Assembly (NCBI GenBank): GCA_943704525.1
Contig: CALSCQ010001377.1
Location: forward strand, 1 to 29,335
DNA length: 29,335 nucleotides
Source: Pigoraptor vietnamica
Lineage: Eukaryota; Opisthokonta; Filasterea
Direction: 5' to 3'
In this document: positions 21,096 through 29,335 of the stretch, piece by piece
Layout: every line of letters begins with the position of its first letter
Position numbering within the stretch: the first letter of the stretch is position 1
The notes under the pieces: generated by a model
The model's input: only the letters and a program-made list of their open reading frames with translations
Database searches by the model: none
What the model was told of the DNA's origin: nothing
Made by a program: the position numbers and the translations under genes

Positions 21096-21603
21096 AATCA
21101 CAAGTGACGTCGATGAAGTGGAGTCAGTGACACTGTCTGCTTGGTATAAGCAGGAGTACTCATGAGTGCCTTTGAACGTCAACGCACGTGAACCAACATT
21201 GGCGTACTGAGTCTACGTAAATCAGTTGGTTCCTATCTATTCTTTACGTCTACATGTATAATTATTATCTATCAATGTGTTCCACTCACCTTTAATCTCA
21301 TATTAGTATGATATCTAAACAATCAGCCTCAGCCTTTGGGGCCTGAACATCTCAAATATATTGACTTGTCTTGTTCGATCCTCGTGCTCTCATCTGCCTC
21401 GTAATAGAGAAAATATTTGAACACGCAGGAGCCTACGCATTTATGCCCCCAGAGACTTATGATTCACACATTTGAAATGTGCGCCGCTTTCAAAGAGTAC
21501 CTGTAATGCTCGCAAAAATAGAGAAAAGAGTCAAATATTTTTTCTTGAGAGACAGCACACCACAAAGTCATTTGACAACAATTCAAAGATTACATTATAC
21601 AGT
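21096..21603. other. AT-rich intergenic region between convergent genes
   Basis: These 508 bp separate the kinase stop from the TMF1 stop. They are much more AT-rich than either flank and contain no ORF, RNA gene or repeat that I can support. The region must hold two 3' untranslated regions. It is far longer than the 37-80 bp seen between other convergent stops in the window. Confidence 0.5.
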
Positions 21604-24600
21604 TCATTGAACATTATTCGCCTGCCGCCGTGTGAGATCATCGATTTGCCCAAGCAGATCCTCAATTTGGGCCCGATATAAGAGTTTGACGTCATGTAGG
21701 TCGAGATTCAGCTCCGTTATTCTCTCCTCGGCCTCACCGTACATTTGTAGCATCGCGTTGTGGCGTTCATCAAGCTGTTGATGCGATTGCCGCAGCGACT
21801 CGAGGTCCGTAACTGACGCCTTGAGCGTTTCGTTCTCAGCAGCGAGAGCCACAACTTCGTTAGCGAGCGTCGCACGGCCGGACTCGAGCTCCGCAATGCG
21901 TGCTTGGAGCGCGTGTATCTCCCCGTCCCGCTGCCGGAGCATTGTCTGGTACCGCTCGACAATAATCGCAGTTGAGCCCTCAACCACGCCCGGGCGACTC
22001 TTGATTTTGTCGAGGGGCGCCATGCCGAGACTTTCCTGCAGAATCTCGTCCTGTGACGGCGCAGGACGCTCCGTCTCCCGTGGTGTACTCGGAGGGGGCT
22101 CTGAACGGGTGGTCGGGACGGCCGTCGCCAGAGACCGCAAGCGCTCCACTTCCGACTTGAGAAGATTTACACGGCGTTTCTCGTTCTCGTGTTCGTCCCT
22201 GAGAAAGGGCAACGTAAGACCACGCTATGCCCGCCAAGAGCAACGAAATGCACCAACACACGCACCTCTCCTCCGACAGGCGAATTTCGAGCGCAGCGAT
22301 CTCTCGTCGCATTTCGTCCTGCACGCGCACGTGGGCGGCCTTGATGGCGTCTGCCCGTGCAACCTCGCGAAGGGCGCTTTCCCGCGCACCATCGAGGGCT
22401 TGACGCAACCCTGCCACTTCGCCCGCGAGAGCCGCCCGCTCCGCCCGCTCCGAAGAGAGAGCCGCCTCGATCGCAGAGAGGCGCGCTGCGGCGTCCATGG
22501 CACGCTCAAGGGCGACCCGCTCGCGTTCGGCCGCACCGGATGCCGCTTGTTGGGCTGCGCATGACACGCATAAGTATTTGCACGAAGCGCACAATGGGAA
22601 GGTCAACACACGAGCGCTGGCTCAATGTACCCACCTTCCTCGAGGCGCGCGACCAGCGACAACTCCGCGCGCTCCCAGGCGCCCTGCTGCTCGGCGTGCG
22701 CCTGACGAAGGCTCTCCATCTGGCGCAACAGCGGGCGCGTGGCCTGCGACACGCTCGCCGTCAACTCATCGTTCCGCGCCTCCGCATGTGCCAGGCGCTC
22801 GCGCAGGTCCGCCATTTCCGAGCGCAGCATCTCCTCACGACGGGCCGACTGCGCGTCCGCCCGCGACAGCGACTCGCGCAGCCCGTGTATCTCCGCGGCG
22901 AGCGCATCGCACTCGCGCGCGTGTTCCGCCTTGGTGCGCTCCAGCAACGCAGACCACTCCTCCCGCGCAGTTAGCCCCGCCGCCAGCGCAGCGCCCTGTA
23001 CCGCCGACTCGGTGCTGTCCGTGCGCCGGCGCAGCTCGACAATCTCGCGCTCGGCCGCCTCCACCGCCGCGCGTGCCGTGACGAGGGCCGCCTGCAGGGC
23101 ATCCTTTTCACGGCGAAGCACGCCCACATCACGCATCGCCGCTTCTGCTCGCTCGTTCAGCTGCTTGACTGACTCTGCACGGACGCCCACGTAAGCTGAT
23201 GGCTCTCTCGCACCCCCCCCCCCCCCCCCCCCCCCCCCCTTCTCTTTTTAAAAAAACAAAGCCCAGCCATCATGCGCATGGATGTGTACAGACCCCGTAC
23301 GACTTACCTTGCGCCTTCTTCTCGCGCGCATCCCTCTCCTTCAGCTCGGCGCGCATCTTTTCGCAGCGGTCCTCCGCGTCCGTCGCGCGCGCAGTGAGCG
23401 CAGCAATCTCCTCGTCGGCGTCCTTCTGCCGCGCCTTGAGCTTTTTCAGGGCATTCGCATACCCAAGCTCCTTCCGGGACAGCTTCTCGCCTGCGCAACA
23501 AAAGGTCAGCAGGGTAACTTGCTGCCCTCACCCTGCGCCGCGGGACCCACCCTCCGCCAAGAGCTGCGCAATCGTCGCATCCCTTTCCGCCAGCTGGTCG
23601 TTCGCACGCCGCGCCTGCTCCGCCCACTCCGCCGTCAGCCGCTCCATGTCCCCCTTGAGGGCGTCGCGCTCGCGCACTGCCGCGGACAGGCGCTGCTCGG
23701 ACGCCGCGATGCGCCCGGTGAATTCCGCCGACATGCGCGCGTACTCGTCCTGGCCGGTGGGCGCGCTCGCGTTCGCATGCTCCAGCAGGCTGCGAGGGAG
23801 GCCACAAGCGAGAAGGGGGGGGGGGGGGGGGACTTGGGTCAAAACGGCAGCTATACAAGACAGCACAAGAGAAGAGCAACAGCAACTCACACACGGCTGA
23901 CACATCGTCCCCTTCACCTGCCACACGACGCCTCACGCGCACACACACCCAGCAGACGAAGCACAAGGGCACCCCCATCCACCGCAACGCACCTCTTGAG
24001 AACTGCATTTGCCTCCGTCAGCGAAATGTTCTCGCGGCTCAGCTCCAGCAACCGACGCTCGCGCTCTTCCAGCACCCGCCGCACGTGCGCAAGCTCCTCC
24101 CCAACAGCGGCCTGCGCGCCGGTGGAAGTAGCCTGCGCACCTGCGCAGCCCATGTGCTCGCCGCCGCTCGATTCGCCTCCGTGTGCCGCGTGCGGTGCGT
24201 CGTGTCCCACTGGGGACGGCGCATCCTCATGCGCACCCAGTGCAGGGCCGCCGGCGCTCCCCAAATCCGCCTTCGTCGAATCCGCGCCGTCATCCGCCAC
24301 CGCAGCCACCGCACGCACAGCGGGCGCCCCATCCCCCTGCACGCCACCCACAGCGCCCTTCGGTGCCTCTGTCGCAGCCGCGCCACGAACGAAGACGGCC
24401 TCATCACGTGCCGCCTTGTGTGCGCCACCGTGTGCATGCGCGTCCCGGCCATCCGCGTCGTCCTCCACGCCCGGCGCATCGTGGAAGGCCTCGCTCTCGT
24501 CCGCAGCCCGACCACCCTGACCGCCCTCGCTCGCACCCGCCTGTTCCCCACCCGCGCCACCCATGGCACTGTGGGACGCAGGCGCGCGTGCGTCGGCGGG

Positions 24601-25185
24601 CGCTGCGTCCTCAGCACGAGCCCCTTCCTCCGCACCGATAGGGCTTCCGCTGGTCACGTGCACAGGCTGCGCTTGCGATGGCCTCGCCGCCAACTCGCCC
24701 GAAGCAACCGGCGCGACCGAGGGAGCGTCCTCCTGGGGGGATGGGACAGCAGTTGGTGCGACCGGCGCCTCCTGGCTCTGCGGCGGGGGCTGCTGAGGCA
24801 AGGGCTTGACCTGCAGGGACCGTGGCTGCGGCCGCACGGGCACCGCATCGCTCCCCGCGCTGCTCTGTGGAGTGGGCACGGACGCGTCCATAAAGGCCTC
24901 AAAAAACGCATCCGTCTCACGGCGCACGACGACAGACGCAACCGGCGTGTGTGAGCGGGAAGACGCAGGTGCCGGTTGCCCCGTCGTCGCCGCGGGCGGG
25001 CGGTAGGGCTCGTAGGAGCCGTACGCGCTGTAGGATGACGACGTGAGCGGCGGCGGCGCAGCAGCGGCGTGTGCCTGCGCATCCTCGCCCGCGGGAATGT
25101 CGAGAGCGCGGTCGATGGTGCGCTGCGCCTGGGAGAGGGCGGTCTTGGCCAGCGAGGCCCACTGCCCCGACGCGAGCCAGCTCAT
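21604..25185 (-). CDS. TMF1: Golgin TMF1 (TATA element modulatory factor 1 / ARA160)
   Basis: Six exons, 25185-23993, 23789-23551, 23490-23308, 23174-22635, 22554-22266 and 22198-21604, encode 1012 residues (human TMF1 has 1093). The start MSWLASGQWASLAKTAL, then SQAQRTIDRALDI, is the family's N-terminal signature and fixes the ATG. Next comes a long low-complexity Ala/Pro/Gly segment (to about residue 350), then continuous coiled coil. Conserved landmarks are GEKLSRKELG, the TRPLLRQMESL block and the C-terminal MLQMYGEAEERITELN to LLYRAQIEDLL, the Rab6-binding region. TMF1 tethers vesicles at the Golgi. Introns 1 and 3 contain long homopolymer runs. The frame crosses every junction without a stop. 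Confidence 0.95.
23213..23239. repeat. 27-base poly-C run in TMF1 intron 3
   Basis: An uninterrupted run of about 27 C on the plus strand (G on the coding strand) is followed at once by a T-rich and A-rich stretch. It lies within the third intron of TMF1. Such runs are hard to sequence, so the length is uncertain. Confidence 0.85.
23815..23831. repeat. 17-base poly-G run in TMF1 intron 1
   Basis: On the coding strand this is 17 C, about 26 nt before the exon 2 acceptor. It therefore serves as part of the polypyrimidine tract. Confidence 0.85.
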
Positions 25186-26798
<1,613 letters not shown>

Positions 26799-26878
26799 TG
26801 ACGTCGTGGTGACGCATACCCTCCGTGCCCTGTTCCATCTCAACGCACACAAGACAAGGGTGTTTTATGTACAGCACT

Positions 26879-28187
26879 TCAGAACGTGTGGCGGCGGGCG
26901 GGCTGCTCCACGCTCCCGCCGGCGCCGTCGCCCTCTGCCGTGCCCTTGTCCAGCGCCTGCGCCTGCGCCTCCTTGAGGGCCGCGGCGTCGACCGTGAACT
27001 TGATTGCGTCTGCGGCCGCGCGCGTGCGAAGGTAGTACATGCCCGTCTTGAGGCCGCGCTTCCACGCGTAAAAGTGCATCGACGTGAGCTTTGCGTACGT
27101 GGGATCGGACACGTGCAGGTTGAGCGACTGCGACTGGTCGACAAATGCGCCGCGGTCCGCCGCGAGGTCGATGATGCGGCGCTGCGAGATCTCCCACACC
27201 GTCTTGTACAGCGCGCGGAGGTCGGCGGGGATTTCGGGGATGCCCTGCACGGAGCCATTGGCGGCGATGATCTTGTTCTTCATCGCCTCGCTCCACAGCC
27301 CGCGCTGCGCAAGGTCGCGGAGCAGGTGGTGGTTGACGACCTGGAACTCGCCCGAAAGCACCCTGCGACGGACGGCGTGTGAGCGGCAGCGCTCCCGGTC
27401 AACTGCATGGTGTGCTGGCGGACGCACTCACCGCCGCGTGTAAATGTTGCTCGTGTAAGGCTCGATCGACTCGTTGTTCCCCAGAATTTGCGCGGTAGAC
27501 GCCGTGGGCATCGGCGCGACAAGCAGGCTGTTGCGCACGCCGTGTTCGCGGATGCGCGCGCGGAGCCCCTCCCAGTCCCAGCGGCTCGACGGCGTCACGC
27601 CCCACATGTCGTGCTGCAGAATGCCCTGCGGTGCAATACAAGCGTCAGCACGCCCGCACCTTCAGACCATTGACCACACCGATCATTCGCAAGCGAACCT
27701 TGGAGACAGGCGAGCCCTCGTACGACGGGTACGGCCCGTCGACAGCCGCCAGCTCGGCAGACGCGGACAGGGCGGCGAAGTAAATCGTCTCGAATATGTC
27801 GCGGTTGATGTCGCGCGCGCCATCCGAGTCAAACGGCACGCGCATGAGGATGAACGTGTCCGCAAGTCCCTGCACACCAAGGCCGATCGGCCGGTGCCTG
27901 CGTACACGAGAGCATATGAGAACAATGTTGCAGTGCATGCACACGCAGTGCACGCAGCAGCGTCGTGTGCGCACCGAAAGTTGGATCGGCGCGCCTCGGG
28001 CACGGGATAGTGGTTGATGTCGATGATCCGGTTCAGATTGCGCGTCGCCACACGGGTGACCTCCGCCAGCCGCTCGTGGTCGAACGTGCCGTCGGGGCGT
28101 ACGAACTTGGGCAGTGCAATCGATGCAAGGTTGCAGACGGCAACCTGTGCGCGCTGGCGGTGAGCTAGCGTCCAAGGACGCCGAAGG

Positions 28188-28236
<49 letters not shown>

Positions 28237-29166
28237 CGCGTGTGTGTGCATCAGGGAGGGCAACAGACCTCATCGGGGCTCGTGTACTCGACGATCTCCG
28301 TGCACAAATTCGAGCACTTGATGGTGCCGAGGTTCTGCTGGTTGCTCTTCGCATTGCACGCGTCCTTGTACAGCAGATAGGGCGTCCCCGTCTGCGCGCG
28401 CGCCGCGTGAGCGATGGTACAGACGCAACCACGGCGATCGGCAAGCAGCGTGTGTCACACATCGCACAGGAACACACGCACCTCCATCTGCGCCTCCACA
28501 ATCGCGTGCCACAGCTTCTGCGCCGGCACGACCTTGCGCGCCCGGCCCTCCGCCTCGTAGCGCTCGTAGAGTGCGTCGAATGCGGCGCCGTGGCAGTCGC
28601 TGAGACCCGGGCACTCGTGCGGGCAGAAGAGCGACCAGTTCCCGTTGGCCTCCACGCGCCGCATGAACCCGTCGGGCACCCACAGCGCGAGGAAAAGGTC
28701 CTGCATCAGATTCGCGCGATGAGCCAGCTGGAACAATAAAGCACAGGACAGCGCGCACGTGACGCACCCGCGCGCGGTTCTCCTCCTTGCCCGTGTTCTT
28801 GCGCAGCTCAATAAACTCAAACACATCGGCGTGCCAGGGCTCCAAGTACACGGCGATCGACCCGTTGCGCTTGCCGCCGCCCTGCGTCACAAACCGCGCC
28901 TGCAGCCATGCCATCAGATCACGTGGATGGGTCCCACTGCGCACAAGCCACACGGGCTGGCGGGGGATGCGCAGCCTGTGAGAGACGACTGGACACACTC
29001 CACGCACCGTCGCATCAAAGTTGCGGAGCATGGGGATGAGTCCGTTGCTGGTGCCGTTGGTACCCGCAATGTAGGTGCCGCTGGCCCGGATGTTGTGGAC
29101 GTTGATGCCAATTCCGCCGGAGCTCTTGCTGATCAGCGCGCACGTCTTGAGCGTGTCGTAGATGCC
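26879..29166 (-). CDS. RRM1: Ribonucleoside-diphosphate reductase large subunit, C-terminal part
   Basis: Eight exons are visible: 29166-29008, 28899-28768, 28700-28482, 28391-28269, 28144-27975, 27897-27699, 27625-27432 and 27362-26879. They encode 559 residues, corresponding to about residue 235 onward of the 792-residue human protein. The N-terminal ATP cone lies beyond the window. The enzyme reduces NDPs to dNDPs with the small subunit. Catalytic elements are present: NLCTEI (Asn, Cys, Glu of the active site), VCNLAS with its partner cysteine, and YY in GMYYLRTR for radical transfer. [15 protein letters not shown] and the SGGIG loop also match. The protein ends EQPARRHTF and lacks the usual C-terminal C-x-x-C tail. 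Several donors are GTGCGT. Confidence 0.95.
28191..28232. repeat. TG microsatellite in a ribonucleotide reductase intron
   Basis: A perfect (TG)21 tract, followed by imperfect GCGTGCGCGTG and more TG. It lies inside the intron between exons 28391-28269 and 28144-27975 of the reductase gene. Confidence 0.92.
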
Positions 29167-29234
29167 CTACGCAGGGGACAAGGAACTCTGCTGAGACAGA
29201 CAGGCACACACACCCACACCCACACCCACACATC

Positions 29235-29335
<101 letters not shown>

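Overview
The window is nuclear DNA from a unicellular eukaryote. Conserved genes are broken by many short spliceosomal introns (about 37-234 nt). Splice phases join into uninterrupted reading frames that match known eukaryotic protein families. Neighbouring genes lie tens to hundreds of bases apart on both strands. A dynein regulatory complex subunit (DRC5/TCTE1) implies motile cilia or flagella. Together with a TALE homeobox gene, a TKL-type kinase, golgin TMF1 and a histidine-degradation enzyme, this suggests a flagellated protist. I cannot name the lineage. All exon coordinates come from reading by eye: GT-AG (rarely GC-AG) borders, phase continuity and family similarity.

Layout. 45-172 (+) looks like the last exon of an unidentified gene. 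635-3881 (+) encodes a membrane-anchored protein with 28 copies of a 22/28-residue repeat. 4010-4916 (+) is an NSE2/MMS21 SUMO ligase. 4954-10064 (-) is a 19-exon, about 1198-residue single-pass membrane protein that I could not place in a family. It shares a 301-bp divergent promoter region with an intronless TALE homeodomain gene (10366-11490, +). Then come a GTPBP1-type translational GTPase (11537-13876, -), the RNA polymerase II import factor Iwr1/SLC7A6OS (14068-15483, -), imidazolonepropionase (15673-17692, +), DRC5 (17744-19772, -), a TKL-like kinase (20048-21095, +), TMF1 (21604-25185, -), the 18S rRNA methyltransferase METTL5 (25437-26798, +) and the C-terminal 559 residues of ribonucleotide reductase large subunit (26879-29166, -, continuing past the right edge).

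The conserved genes serve unrelated core functions: DNA repair, translation, Pol II assembly, histidine catabolism, cilia, Golgi traffic, rRNA modification and dNTP synthesis. There is no operon-like pathway. Genes are mostly arranged as divergent pairs sharing 190-300 bp promoters and convergent pairs with only 37-80 bp between stop codons.

Most worth a second look: the repeat protein; the unplaced receptor-like protein, with its possible HAP2-like or integrin-alpha-like juxtamembrane motif and its TALE neighbour; two different 5' splice-site styles in neighbouring genes; a GC-rich hairpin island nested in one intron; and a ribonucleotide reductase that appears to lack the usual C-terminal cysteine pair.
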